The translations under genes and the position numbers were made by a program. A model generated the notes under the pieces. That model did not search any database, had not been told where the DNA came from, and was given only the letters and a program-made list of their open reading frames with translations. DNA of 64,000 bases, taken from a virus. How positions within the stretch are numbered: the stretch's first letter is position 1; every line of letters begins with the position of its first letter. Positions 54,101-60,772 of the stretch are shown here, in pieces. The stretch spans positions 1-64,000 of the IMG/VR virus record IMGVR_UViG_3300033150_001207. One strand, 5' to 3'.

Positions 54101-55108
54101 AAAATTAAAGAAACAGCAGCCAAATACACTTCTGATGATTACGGCGGGCAGGAATGGCTCAACACGTGCTTCAGGAATCCTAAGACGAGACAGGTCTTTA
54201 CTCAACTTCTCATGTCTCTTGATTGGACATGGAGTCAAATAAAAATGGGAACTTGGCCTTTTAGATACGGTGGCAAAACAACAGAGCAAAGAGCGAGACT
54301 GAGATTTATACGTAGGATTGGCAGACGTCATTGGTTTCGTTATATGATGGGTATAGCTGGGTTCACAATTGCAGCTAACTATGCTATAAATGGTAAAGGA
54401 CCCTGGGAAAATGAAAAAGGACATAAATTTAACATTGACTGGACAAATATCTGGAGAAGATTACCCTGGAATAAGAATTGGAAAGAAAGAGGTGATTATG
54501 CCAGAAGATACATAAGTCTCGGTAAAGCGGGTCGTGAATTGATTCGCTGGACTACCGATCCTCTGATAGCATTGGGACATAAACTATCGCCTGCTGCAAG
54601 GACAATGTTTGAACAGGCTACTGGATACAATGTTGGAAGCAACTTTTCCGAACCTTGGGCAAGAGATGACCTTGAAGAATATGAAGAAGTTTATGCGAGA
54701 TTTAAAAACGTAATGGAAAAATTTGTACCTTTTGCTCTTAGTGGTAACAATGCTTTTCTGGCTTTTCCAAGCAAAAAGGGAATGACTCAATGGAAAGCCA
54801 TTCGCAGTTTTGAAGATATTTACAAAGCGAGAGCTAGAATTGCAATGGGTGGACCTGCAGGGAAGATTTCCAAACTTTATCGTGTTCTTAATAAAGATGA
54901 AGAAAAATTGATAAAAGATATTACTGAAGCTTGTAAATTGAACGGTGTTGATGCAAAGAAAGCTGCAAGACTTGCCCTTGCAAATATAAGAAGCAACTAC
55001 TATAGAAAGTTCTGGCAGGCTGCAAAAGATCAAGATGTAGATAAATGCAATAAATATGTTAGCGCTTTGGTAGGACTTGGGGTAGAATTACAAGAAATAA
55101 TTAAGTAA
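48125..55108 (+). CDS. Giant polyvalent virion protein with ART-like, ParB-like and HExxH modules (2327 aa)
   Basis: TTG start behind GGAGG. Proline/acidic repeats fill ~1-150; a hydrophobic region lies at ~256-306. An ADP-ribosyltransferase-like fold is suggested at ~580-645 (ITVYRASDYEIIPGSYVS, YAKKHG, GDPHEFIYVPE). A ddrB/ParB-like domain is at ~800-960 (DINDIIASHDTNLRANP, SGNARIIALQRLYE). A zinc peptidase site HELGH is near 1409 in ATHELGHNIDWLL. A long helical C-terminus with hydrophobic parts completes it. Such proteins are injected with phage DNA and act early on host targets or the incoming genome. Which modules are active is unknown. Confidence 0.75.
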   Translation: MPIIDVKDIPDDIVIRERETVSTREPVAIPSGGRLVSPEDIPEDIVIHEREIAPSAKPVKIEEPIREIPESIPARIEPRKRLGKITPVEPVSTAEEKARKPFVPVPAPIGYKPPSIETEKPELFVPAAEKQIKKLPTTEPEEIPSSLKPAIAEPVSLYVKPRFKPEPEEQKFRDIIKSHWKIGSLVIKRGELGANARDTGLSVEETLKQAREIDKLAKSYRKKMPEFSIKKPTTWLPSLVAQTTELIPYMGRGQVEGMKMGIATGVGFGTMTALWGQAGPQVLTPEEVLTIPGAMAVGGTAGWVLGSLKNCMDIEGGNLYIDLLERGVKPKVAKQLSLAGGLAIGAIEVAQIGRIARNLPGFELFFRKGAKKLIASDTFKNILKISAKEYAKDVGYEIGEEEAQEIASMASEFVGSSISPGAEKLTFGEAKDRLKGVITQSALGFTGLLLPGQLYKTIGRTRALNIKKSLDALVEEKTPKPPEVTKPPSVVPEVEKIVPRPPEAVKEVWEMTKEELKNLEIPVPEGGASKSPKTVFSWKPGEYETLHDVSQSEDEFRFNEILGKGWEGKASLHLKPKIKNNEPITVYRASDYEIIPGSYVSESIEYAKKHGENILDGKYKIHSLEVKPSELLVYGDPHEFIYVPESIEVGHKRIIEKALSEGKPVPKEVLEDYPELQEKAKEYEKPEKLEISVLDPKPGDITGSKDMLPKLIKLRDKGSEMVKPDIVNKLEKFWKENPEAEYGIWQEDLSIKPVTKETLEKPPEITEPTITKVTKAIPEKAPAITGRKSTAKTEAGTEIEFDYDIYDINDIIASHDTNLRANPLYPAEKQPRGRARMASEAQINKITRELAPERLGENPLVSEGAPIVDKSAIVESGNARIIALQRLYESKSDKAKEYKQFLIDNAEKFGLDVDKIRDIANPVLVRRRLSDVDIDKFIREANVPTVAAMSATEQALSDAKMLSDETLAMFDVGETGEIDTAANRDFVRRFFKEIATETEYGRYFTKEGLTSQEGINRIRNAIFAKAYENPEIVEKLSESTDVNIRNIVNAMVSIAPRLSILKNEIKKGNRHKYDITKDIAQASEKLSFLRNQNKTVDEYIRQTALFDDEVTPLAKDILKVFDKYKRSPRKIRQIFNNYINLVDKVGNPKQANLFEEYNKPKPAELLQEAINEMEDSYVPLDIFKAEAERSKEIRAVTREKGITKIKPEKEIGKKISITRPFAYDSDSTVNQGWFAIRPVEDFDEMGMGESKFKTRHEVNGLKEKGISFVVGTVKGKEQIQRLSFNKDIWTEKAAKEWWNKNFDRIQDIASTGIKPPAKVPEAGIEKIVEPKLSAKIPEDINDVVFDKFKAWPKKIKKVGEDYWTEVMAAAEELSTPYRYKSLRQTVVGKFEKEKGIKLQDVTQALTATHELGHNIDWLLNNKTFPGSIKARFPDSTIGEMGLRNELKEVSKVVRPELWEASLSEKNIKSQLSRHTELMADFITHYILDPENVKELAPDVTALFEAKLANKPELFDIISRLQQNRYTGPERPAVAEHIVKALRLPEKHEPLKLTVDLSDKDYVKTVESLGVQTSRNYKALIQEANLQAKRIDELVPDKDRQTDLVVIVEKGSKNPWTGETREEILKRGINDKERKAINLYRAYQELARQTVNEYLKDSGESEYIKFIEDYFIHAYETPMTEKYKNAINKWAKSSPQAKKRILPDLATAVELELKPRVKTLSDGLKLWSGINYRVATNKAFLEKLPQVLNEDGMSVIQKPKDFPAWPTVDYWPIRRTYRLPLKGRGVLLFQGQVAVDPKVKPFIDALFGQRFFSTPARILEGFNAVTKACELTLLSLFHHQAEFFSAVGAAGWRAMPFIGGYWGKKAELFGRTKKFGIIPAHIKFLEAGKELEKVPEFMDDYLKHGGQVGYITTEGINVMERMLLGIEEFLKNVIEEKPISGKAVWAPYIPLKAIRKIYSWNQHLLWDNTQRAKLLTYYEIVKDGLANSDLPVKKIKETAAKYTSDDYGGQEWLNTCFRNPKTRQVFTQLLMSLDWTWSQIKMGTWPFRYGGKTTEQRARLRFIRRIGRRHWFRYMMGIAGFTIAANYAINGKGPWENEKGHKFNIDWTNIWRRLPWNKNWKERGDYARRYISLGKAGRELIRWTTDPLIALGHKLSPAARTMFEQATGYNVGSNFSEPWARDDLEEYEEVYARFKNVMEKFVPFALSGNNAFLAFPSKKGMTQWKAIRSFEDIYKARARIAMGGPAGKISKLYRVLNKDEEKLIKDITEACKLNGVDAKKAARLALANIRSNYYRKFWQAAKDQDVDKCNKYVSALVGLGVELQEIIK

Positions 55109-55162
55109 CCTGAAACGGGTAAATGAAAAGGATAAATAAACCAATCCAATAAGGAGTGAAAA

Positions 55163-55585
55163 ATGAGAAAATTATTGGTCGTATTTACGTGCATCATGTT
55201 ATTGCTTGCGGGTGTAAGTACCTACGCACAGAAAGAACTGTCTACAAAAACAGCAATAGCCGTTGGTGTTGTCGATAGTTTCAGAACGGAAGGTTATAAC
55301 ATGATATATGCTATCGTTTGCGTCGGTGATAGCGTAGATACACTCACATTTGCACTTGAGGGTTGCGCTAGGCCGGGTACCGAGAGATGGACAAACATTG
55401 ATACAAACGATGACGATATTTCATTAATTCCAGACGGTACTACGGATAGCTACGCTACTATTGTAAAAGCGAGAGTATACGTACCATGGATAAGGTGGAA
55501 CATTAAGTCGATTGTAAACGAGGACAGTGTATCCGTAGCCGCCGATTCTACTGTAACTTTTTATACATATTTATTTAATGAGTAA
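55163..55585 (+). CDS. Secreted beta-rich protein (140 aa)
   Basis: ATG behind AAGGAGTGAAAA. Signal peptide MRKLLVVFTCIMLLLAGVSTYA with a good AxA-like cut site, then a beta-rich Asp/Thr domain. First of three consecutive genes with signal peptides. Confidence 0.65.
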   Translation: MRKLLVVFTCIMLLLAGVSTYAQKELSTKTAIAVGVVDSFRTEGYNMIYAIVCVGDSVDTLTFALEGCARPGTERWTNIDTNDDDISLIPDGTTDSYATIVKARVYVPWIRWNIKSIVNEDSVSVAADSTVTFYTYLFNE

Positions 55586-55596
55586 GGTGGTACCAC

Positions 55597-56871
55597 ATGA
55601 AAAAGTTTGTAATATTTATGATTGTTGTGTTATGTCTTACGTTGGCAGTATCGGTGTCTGGAAAACTGAATTATATTACCAATAAATTGAGTGATGTTTC
55701 CATTAGTGGGAATCTAACTGTAGACGGCAACGTTGGCATTGGAACAATAAGTCCTGAAGCAAGGTTGCATATTTCGGATGGGGTAGCTTTATATGACACC
55801 GATAGAAACCTGACTTCTCTATACCATTTAGTAGATAAGAGATATGTGGATGAGGCGGTAACTGCGCTGGGAGCGAGATACTATATGCTTGATACTGATT
55901 CTGGGATAGCGAACTATAAAGACTGTTCTCTGATCCCATCTGCTGACTCAGAACAAGACACCAGTATAACGTCAATATCGGATGATGATTACCTTGTTGG
56001 TTGGATTGCTCCAAATGCTAATGAACCAGATAAGCTATTAACTGGTGTTTATAACTGGCGACTTTATGCTGAGAAAACAGGTGGTACAGAAACACTAAGA
56101 TTGTACTGGAAGCTGGTTGAACGGAAAAGCGATACTTCAGAAGAGGTTATTGGAACTTCTGTTGTTAGCAATGAGATAACTTCTGGTAAGAACTCATGTA
56201 TTATTCCTTTAACTCTGTCAGCAGACCACGATATAGCAAGCGATAGCTATGTTGTAGGAAAGATTTATGCTGATGTATCTGGAAGTGGTTCGGCGCCGAG
56301 TATCACTCTATACTACGAAGGGAACTCTGACTCTCATTGGGAAATACCTGTCAATACAGAGATACTTGATGGTAGGTATGTTAATGCTGACGGTGATACA
56401 ATGACTGGAGGGTTAACTACTACTGTCTTGACCGCAGATAGCACCACGATTACTTCTCATGGTACACCCTGGGATTTAGCTGATAGTACATATACAGGGA
56501 CAATCGTTATCGGGCAAGCTGGTGTCAACACATCATTCGGGGATTTGTGTTACTTATATTCATCTGGCAAATATTTAAAAGCTCAAGCTGACAGCACCGC
56601 ATCGATGCCTGCGAGAGTTATGTGTATAGAAAGAAATGGTATTGCAACCGATAGCTATGGCAAGTATTTGCATGAAGGTTATATAAAGCTGTCAACGTGG
56701 AGTACGGTACAGACAATAGGTTCAAACGTTTACGTAGATGATGATACTGCTGGATTGCCTACAACTACGCAACCTCCAGATAGTGGTGACCAGGTACAAA
56801 TAGTAGGATACTGTATTGCTACTGATATAATGTACTTTAATCCAAGTCCAGATGTGGGAGAAGTGCCATGA
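55597..56871 (+). CDS. Fibre-like protein with a signal peptide (424 aa)
   Basis: ATG behind AAGGTGGTACCAC. MKKFVIFMIVVLCLTLAVSV is a signal peptide. The segment NLTVDGNVGIGTISPEARLHIS is a classic phage tail-fibre motif, with a later TMTGGLTTT repeat. A fibre module on an exported chain is odd; it may be shown on the host surface or be a fibre with a coincidental hydrophobic start. Overlaps the next gene by 4 bases. Confidence 0.65.
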   Translation: MKKFVIFMIVVLCLTLAVSVSGKLNYITNKLSDVSISGNLTVDGNVGIGTISPEARLHISDGVALYDTDRNLTSLYHLVDKRYVDEAVTALGARYYMLDTDSGIANYKDCSLIPSADSEQDTSITSISDDDYLVGWIAPNANEPDKLLTGVYNWRLYAEKTGGTETLRLYWKLVERKSDTSEEVIGTSVVSNEITSGKNSCIIPLTLSADHDIASDSYVVGKIYADVSGSGSAPSITLYYEGNSDSHWEIPVNTEILDGRYVNADGDTMTGGLTTTVLTADSTTITSHGTPWDLADSTYTGTIVIGQAGVNTSFGDLCYLYSSGKYLKAQADSTASMPARVMCIERNGIATDSYGKYLHEGYIKLSTWSTVQTIGSNVYVDDDTAGLPTTTQPPDSGDQVQIVGYCIATDIMYFNPSPDVGEVP

Positions 56872-57434
56872 TAAGAGTTATTATCTATTTGTTAATATTT
56901 TTATTTGTGCCTATAAGTGGATTTTCTGCTCCTAACGATGAGTTTGTTACAAACGGTAGCTTTGAGGACGGACCTGGTGATTGGGATAGTTATGGCTCTC
57001 CAGCAGGTTACCCCAGAGTAGATGGAGGACGCACAGGAAGTTATTCAAGAAAAGTAAACTTAGATGGTGATGGAAGTCAAGGGGGTATCCAGCAACTAAT
57101 AACAGGTCTTACCGTTGGAAAAACTTATAGATTTGTCGCATGGGTTAAAGGATGGCAGTTGGCTGCAGAAGACTTTTATCTGTTTTTCATGGAGACAACT
57201 TCTTCTACCGAATACTCGAATGATGCTTGGGTTAGGCTTGAAGGAACGAAAACTGCCACAGCAACTTCTACCTACGTACGTATATATGTCGCTTCAACGA
57301 ATGCAGCAAATGCTAACGCAGCATTCTATATAGACGATGTTTCTGTTAAAGAGATGTGGCAAGGTAAATGGAATGGCGCAACAATAGAAAAATGGAATGG
57401 TATAACTAATCCTATGAAGTGGAATGGTTTCTGA
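56868..57434 (+). CDS. Secreted carbohydrate-binding-module protein (188 aa)
   Basis: Signal peptide MIRVIIYLLIFLFVPISGFS. The mature part begins FVTNGSFEDGPGDWDSYGS and includes GLTVGKTYRFVAWVKG and AAFYIDDVSVKE, the standard CBM4/9-type jelly-roll motifs. The C-terminus repeats KWNG three to four times. Probably binds glycans outside the cell. Confidence 0.75.
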   Translation: MIRVIIYLLIFLFVPISGFSAPNDEFVTNGSFEDGPGDWDSYGSPAGYPRVDGGRTGSYSRKVNLDGDGSQGGIQQLITGLTVGKTYRFVAWVKGWQLAAEDFYLFFMETTSSTEYSNDAWVRLEGTKTATATSTYVRIYVASTNAANANAAFYIDDVSVKEMWQGKWNGATIEKWNGITNPMKWNGF

Positions 57435-57456
57435 TTAGAAAGTAAGGAGGCTAATG

Positions 57457-57576
57457 ATGGGAAGAATTACTCGTGGCAAACGTGATGGTACAGGCTCGTA
57501 CAAGAATAGTTACCAGCAGAAGAAATACGGTAAGGGAAAACGTCAAAGAGAAGGCGTGAAATGTCCTAAAAGATAG
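57457..57576 (+). CDS. Small basic protein (39 aa)
   Basis: Behind AAGGAGGCTA; two adjacent ATGs (57454, 57457) are possible. MGRITRGKRDGTGSYKNSYQ... is almost all Lys, Arg, Gly and Tyr, suggesting nucleic-acid contact in the virion. Confidence 0.6.
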   Translation: MGRITRGKRDGTGSYKNSYQQKKYGKGKRQREGVKCPKR

Positions 57577-57584
57577 AGGTAAAT

Positions 57585-57893
57585 ATGTTATCAATAGGTG
57601 ATGGAATAGCTATAGCATCAATTGCAGTACCCGCGGGAATAGGTTTGATAATAGCCTATATAAGATGGGGACATTCTAGCAAAAGTAACAATCCTGGAAA
57701 TAACTCTAGCATACCAAATAGATGTCCAGCCCATTCGGGTATTGTGGCTAATATTGAGAACTTGCAATCCGACATGACCGAAGTGAAAAACGATGTCAAA
57801 ATCATAAGCAATAAACAAGACCAGCTTCTTTTTCAATCAGGTGAAATTAAGCTGATTATAGATAAATGGGAAGAAAGACGTCGGAATGATTAA
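57585..57893 (+). CDS. Membrane-anchored coiled-coil protein (102 aa)
   Basis: Residues ~8-27 (IAIASIAVPAGIGLIIAYI) span the membrane, then a Ser/Asn linker and a coiled coil. Resembles small holin-accessory or spanin-type proteins placed before lysis genes. No lipobox. Confidence 0.55.
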   Translation: MLSIGDGIAIASIAVPAGIGLIIAYIRWGHSSKSNNPGNNSSIPNRCPAHSGIVANIENLQSDMTEVKNDVKIISNKQDQLLFQSGEIKLIIDKWEERRRND

Positions 57894-57999
57894 CAAAACC
57901 AAATATTCAAGATGTCTGATTGTTTAATCTATATTAATAAACTAATAAACCATGCAAAGATTAAGTTTTTAAATAAAAGCACAGTCGGAAGAATCAAAT

Positions 58000-58200
58000 A
58001 TGTCCAAAGCAATAAAACAACTCTACAGAAATGCGGGATTTAAACCCCCTAAGGGTCGCGGGCTGCACACTATAGCTTTCCATCGCAAGGCTATCCAGAT
58101 TAAGAAAAGTAATCCCTCTTATAGTTGGAGTCAGGCATATGCAACTGCTATGAAAATCCTGGGAAGAAACAAGGCAGTCAAAAAATCGCATAGAAGATAA
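58000..58200 (+). CDS. Small basic phage protein (66 aa)
   Basis: Lys/Arg-rich with KPPKGRGLHTIAFHRKAIQI and NPSYSWSQAYATAMKILG. Basic peptides of this kind occur next to structural genes in many phages. The ribosome site (GGAAGAATCAAAT) is weak. Confidence 0.6.
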   Translation: MSKAIKQLYRNAGFKPPKGRGLHTIAFHRKAIQIKKSNPSYSWSQAYATAMKILGRNKAVKKSHRR

Positions 58201-58224
58201 CATATTTTACAATACGTTTCACTA

Positions 58225-58253
58225 TTGACATATTACAACACTTATAGTATATT
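58225..58253 (+). promoter_or_regulatory. Consensus promoter feeding RNA element C
   Basis: TTGACA at 58225-58230, 17-base spacer, TATATT at 58248-58253. The predicted start falls within a base or two of the hairpin at 58260. It gives the lysis genes their own promoter. Confidence 0.75.
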
Positions 58254-58259
58254 ACTTTC

Positions 58260-58334
58260 GTTGGTCTTCCAACACACGACATGCCACCCACCCCTACCCC
58301 ATTGATTGGTACGTACAATCGGGATGGGTGGCAC
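58260..58334 (+). ncRNA. Folded 5' leader element, copy C
   Basis: GTTGG/CCAAC hairpin at 58260-58273, then ACACGACAT. A long GC-rich stem follows, closed by GCCACCC (58283-58289) and GGGTGGC (58326-58332), with an inner hairpin GATTG/CAATC in reverse orientation. It ends 30 bases before the GTG at 58365, so it should be the 5' leader of the lysis transcript. Confidence 0.65.
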
Positions 58335-58364
58335 AGTAACTTTAGCAGAAAGAGGTGATTTAAA

Positions 58365-58577
58365 GTGGCAAGGAAAAAATTATGGATACAGGACGCTATC
58401 AAAGCAGAAGGTAGTTTAACGAGGTCTGCAAGAGCATCTAACGCATTAAAGAAAGATGGAACTATTAAAGTATCATGGTTACGAGAACAGGCGAAAAAGG
58501 GTAATTCAACCATTGCCAAGCGTGCAAGATTGGCGCTAACCTTGAGAAAAATGCCCAAAAGAGGTAGAAAAAAATAA
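58365..58577 (+). CDS. Small basic phage protein (70 aa)
   Basis: GTG start behind AGAGGTGATTTAAA. Very basic, with SLTRSARASNALKKDGTIKV and WLREQAKKGNSTIAKRARLA. This composition is typical of small DNA-associated virion proteins. It is the first gene after the structured leader. Confidence 0.65.
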   Translation: MARKKLWIQDAIKAEGSLTRSARASNALKKDGTIKVSWLREQAKKGNSTIAKRARLALTLRKMPKRGRKK

Positions 58578-58596
58578 CAGTACAGGGATAATCACA

Positions 58597-58797
58597 ATGA
58601 AAGAGCAATTTTCAGAAGGCGATAAAGTTCACATAACGCTCAAAGGTATAGTTGTAGAACTTGATGAAGGATATTATACCAAGGAATACAGCGAAGATTG
58701 TCAATGGTATAATGTGTATGTACCAGAAATAGATGATGTTGTTACGGTATCAACTTCTAATGACGGCGGAAATATAAAACTTGAAAAAAGAGATTGA
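58597..58797 (+). CDS. Hypothetical small protein (66 aa)
   Basis: ATG behind AGGGATAATCACA. A small beta-barrel-like protein (FSEGDKVHITLKGIVVELDE), SH3-like in pattern. Function unknown. Confidence 0.6.
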   Translation: MKEQFSEGDKVHITLKGIVVELDEGYYTKEYSEDCQWYNVYVPEIDDVVTVSTSNDGGNIKLEKRD

Positions 58798-58820
58798 TAA
58801 ACCAGAGGGAAAACGAAGAA

Positions 58821-59267
58821 ATGAATAATAATCCTGGATTAATATCTCGTGTAGGTTTGGAAATAATAAAAGAACATGAGGGTTTTAGGCAATATCCGTA
58901 TAAATGCAGTGCAAATAAAACTACAATAGGCTACGGGCACAACCTTGATGATAGAGGTATTTCTAAAAAAATAGCAGAGATGATATTCAAAGAAGATATA
59001 AACGTTGCCATCGATGACGTATTTGAAATATTTCCCGATTTCCATAAGTTCACCGAGAACCAGAAAATTGTACTTGTTGACATGATGTTCAATCTCGGTA
59101 TAATTCGCTTCAGAAAATTCAGAAAAATGATAAGAGCAATAAAAAAGGGTGATTGGAAAAAGGCGATTATCGAAATGAGAAATTCACGATGGTATTCTCA
59201 AGTAACAAATCGGGTAGAGGACTTGATTGATTTGCTAGAGGAAGACTTGCAAGAAACGGAGAGTTAA
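58821..59267 (+). CDS. Endolysin, T4-type lysozyme (GH24), 148 aa
   Basis: Cleaves the glycan strands of peptidoglycan. The catalytic triad is laid out as E-x8-C-x5-T: Glu in EHEGF, Cys in YPYKCSANK (many GH24 enzymes have Asp or Cys here) and Thr in TTIGYGHN. Normal length, no signal peptide, so release depends on the holin encoded next. Start chosen at MNNNPGLISRVG. Confidence 0.92.
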   Translation: MNNNPGLISRVGLEIIKEHEGFRQYPYKCSANKTTIGYGHNLDDRGISKKIAEMIFKEDINVAIDDVFEIFPDFHKFTENQKIVLVDMMFNLGIIRFRKFRKMIRAIKKGDWKKAIIEMRNSRWYSQVTNRVEDLIDLLEEDLQETES

Positions 59268-59744
59268 ATGGGTATATTAAATAAAATAGTTAATTTACTT
59301 ACCGGCGATTTCGGGGCAAAAATCGTTGGCGCTATCAGGGATTATTTTCCGCCTTCTCTTTCGGATGCGGAAAAGCGAGATTTTGAATTGAAGATTATGG
59401 AAATCACACAGGCTCATGAGATTGAACTTTTAAAAGAATTGAATGTTGCGGAATCTGAATTCAATCAGAGAATCAAAGAGCTTGAAGGAACAGCATCCGA
59501 TTTGAGGCAAATACCTGTGCTTGGTTCGATTATTTTGTTCATGAGAGGATGCCAGCGCCCGGCGTTTGGATTCTTTACGCTTGCGATGGATTGCCTGGTG
59601 TTCGGCGGATACTGGACAATACAGGAAAATTCACGAATAGAAACTGCATTTCTTGTAATAAATTTGCTGGTCTTAGGTTTTTTGTTCGGGGAACGGGCTA
59701 TCAAAAATGTAATACCATTATTTGAAAAATATATGAAAAAGTAG
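59268..59744 (+). CDS. Holin of the three-TM type (158 aa)
   Basis: Starts one base after the endolysin stop. An N-terminal amphipathic part is followed by hydrophobic segments PVLGSIILFM, AFGFFTLAMDCLVFGGYW and FLVINLLVLGFLFGERAI, as in the Holin_3TMs family. Should form the membrane lesion that frees the lysozyme. Confidence 0.8.
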   Translation: MGILNKIVNLLTGDFGAKIVGAIRDYFPPSLSDAEKRDFELKIMEITQAHEIELLKELNVAESEFNQRIKELEGTASDLRQIPVLGSIILFMRGCQRPAFGFFTLAMDCLVFGGYWTIQENSRIETAFLVINLLVLGFLFGERAIKNVIPLFEKYMKK

Positions 59745-59753
59745 GTGAGAACT

Positions 59754-60185
59754 ATAAAAAAGTTATTGTTAATAATATCACTGTGCTTACTCGTGTGCTG
59801 TGATATATTCAGAGGTCCAACAGGACCGCCGGGTGAACGAGGTCCAGAAGGTCCACCTGGTCCGCAAGGAGAAGTCGGTACGGATGACGATTATTGTGTA
59901 ATGGTTGAAATGTTTCTTACACAAGATAATCATACTGGCGGAAATTGGGTTTATGTAATAGACAGACAGATAATGCCTTTTGTGACTGATGTTGTATTAT
60001 TCTTTGCGTCAATACCCGATTATAACGAGGGGCGATTCTTCAAGCTTGCTTACGGTACATACTGGTTGTTGGATGGCAATCAAATACGGATTGATTACAA
60101 CCCGTACCTGATAAACACAGTTATTATTATAAAGATAAAAATTGAAAAACCTGTTATTATAACGGAAAACGAAGAAGAAAAATGA
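59754..60185 (+). CDS. Collagen-like putative lipoprotein with apparent ATA start (143 aa)
   Basis: The frame opens with GTG at 59745, directly after the holin TAG and with no ribosome site. Three codons later, ATA AAA AAG is perfectly placed five bases after AGGTGA and would give a standard signal (KKLLLIISLCLLVCC). A cysteine at the end of the hydrophobic run suggests lipidation. Gly-x-y repeats (GPTGPPGERGPEGPPGPQGE) then form a short collagen-like stretch before a beta domain. Possibly an outer spanin-like or superinfection protein; unproven. Confidence 0.65.
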   Translation: MKKLLLIISLCLLVCCDIFRGPTGPPGERGPEGPPGPQGEVGTDDDYCVMVEMFLTQDNHTGGNWVYVIDRQIMPFVTDVVLFFASIPDYNEGRFFKLAYGTYWLLDGNQIRIDYNPYLINTVIIIKIKIEKPVIITENEEEK

Positions 60186-60206
60186 TATTGAAATCAGGTG
60201 ATAGTA

Positions 60207-60476
60207 ATGGGTTTGTACGATACGGTCAGCAGACTTAACTTACAAATCAAGTGTATTGCTCACGATGAACCGACAATGAAACATTACAATATTGGCGATG
60301 AAATACCATTACAGGATGGTGTTTGCATTTGTTATGGGGGTTGGTTTACGGTCAATAGTGGAAAAGTTCGTGATGCTGGCAAAGAGATATTCACAAAGTA
60401 TGGCGGTAAACTTGATGGCGATGAAATCATAAGTGCTCTGAATCCTGTGTTTATTGTTTTAAATGGTATAAAATAA
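60207..60476 (+). CDS. Hypothetical protein (89 aa)
   Basis: ATG behind CAGGTGATAGTA. MGLYDTVSRLNLQIKCI... with a beta-rich centre. No family recognised. Last gene of the rightward lysis cluster. Confidence 0.65.
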   Translation: MGLYDTVSRLNLQIKCIAHDEPTMKHYNIGDEIPLQDGVCICYGGWFTVNSGKVRDAGKEIFTKYGGKLDGDEIISALNPVFIVLNGIK

Positions 60477-60477
60477 T

Positions 60478-60551
60478 GGGGGTGACAGAGGTTCAATAAA
60501 ATAAAGGAAATTTCACTTGTTTAAACACGCGTTCGAGTCGCGTCATCCCCA
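60478..60551 (+). tRNA. tRNA-like element with degenerate anticodon and D arms
   Basis: A 7-bp acceptor (GGGGGTG at 60478 with CATCCCC at 60544, one G-U pair), a discriminator A, and a perfect T arm (ACGCG, loop TTCGAGT, CGCGT) fit a 74-base tRNA. The D arm does not pair, and the best anticodon loop lacks the conserved U33. It may be a decayed tRNA, a tRNA-mimicking RNA or an integration-site remnant. Confidence 0.45.
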
Positions 60552-60608
60552 TCGAATGGCTTGTTTGTTGTATGCAGAATGGATTAAGTAAGTGGTAATA
60601 GTAAATTC

Positions 60609-60740
60609 CTGGCTTTTATGGACGCATAAACCAGTGGGAACGATAGGGTTTTGATAGAATACCTACTCGCCCATCAATGCTCATATTACCATTTGGAATA
60701 TTGAGATCGAGAGACGGTATGCCGTGATGTTTGCCGTTTC
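60609..60740 (+). other. Structured non-coding stretch after the tRNA-like element
   Basis: The 220 bases between 60552 and 60772 have no gene. They contain a hairpin CTGG..TTTATG/CATAAA..CCAG (60609-60634) and a second 8-bp stem AGAGACGG/CCGTTTCT near 60711-60742. I cannot say what they do. Confidence 0.35.
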
Positions 60741-60772
60741 TTGCAATTGTATATCACGAAAAGGGAATATAA

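Noticed and set aside
60478-60772. tmRNA
   Set aside because: Both ends of the tRNA-like domain lie within 74 bases, leaving no room for the tag reading frame or pseudoknots, and no permuted second piece was seen.
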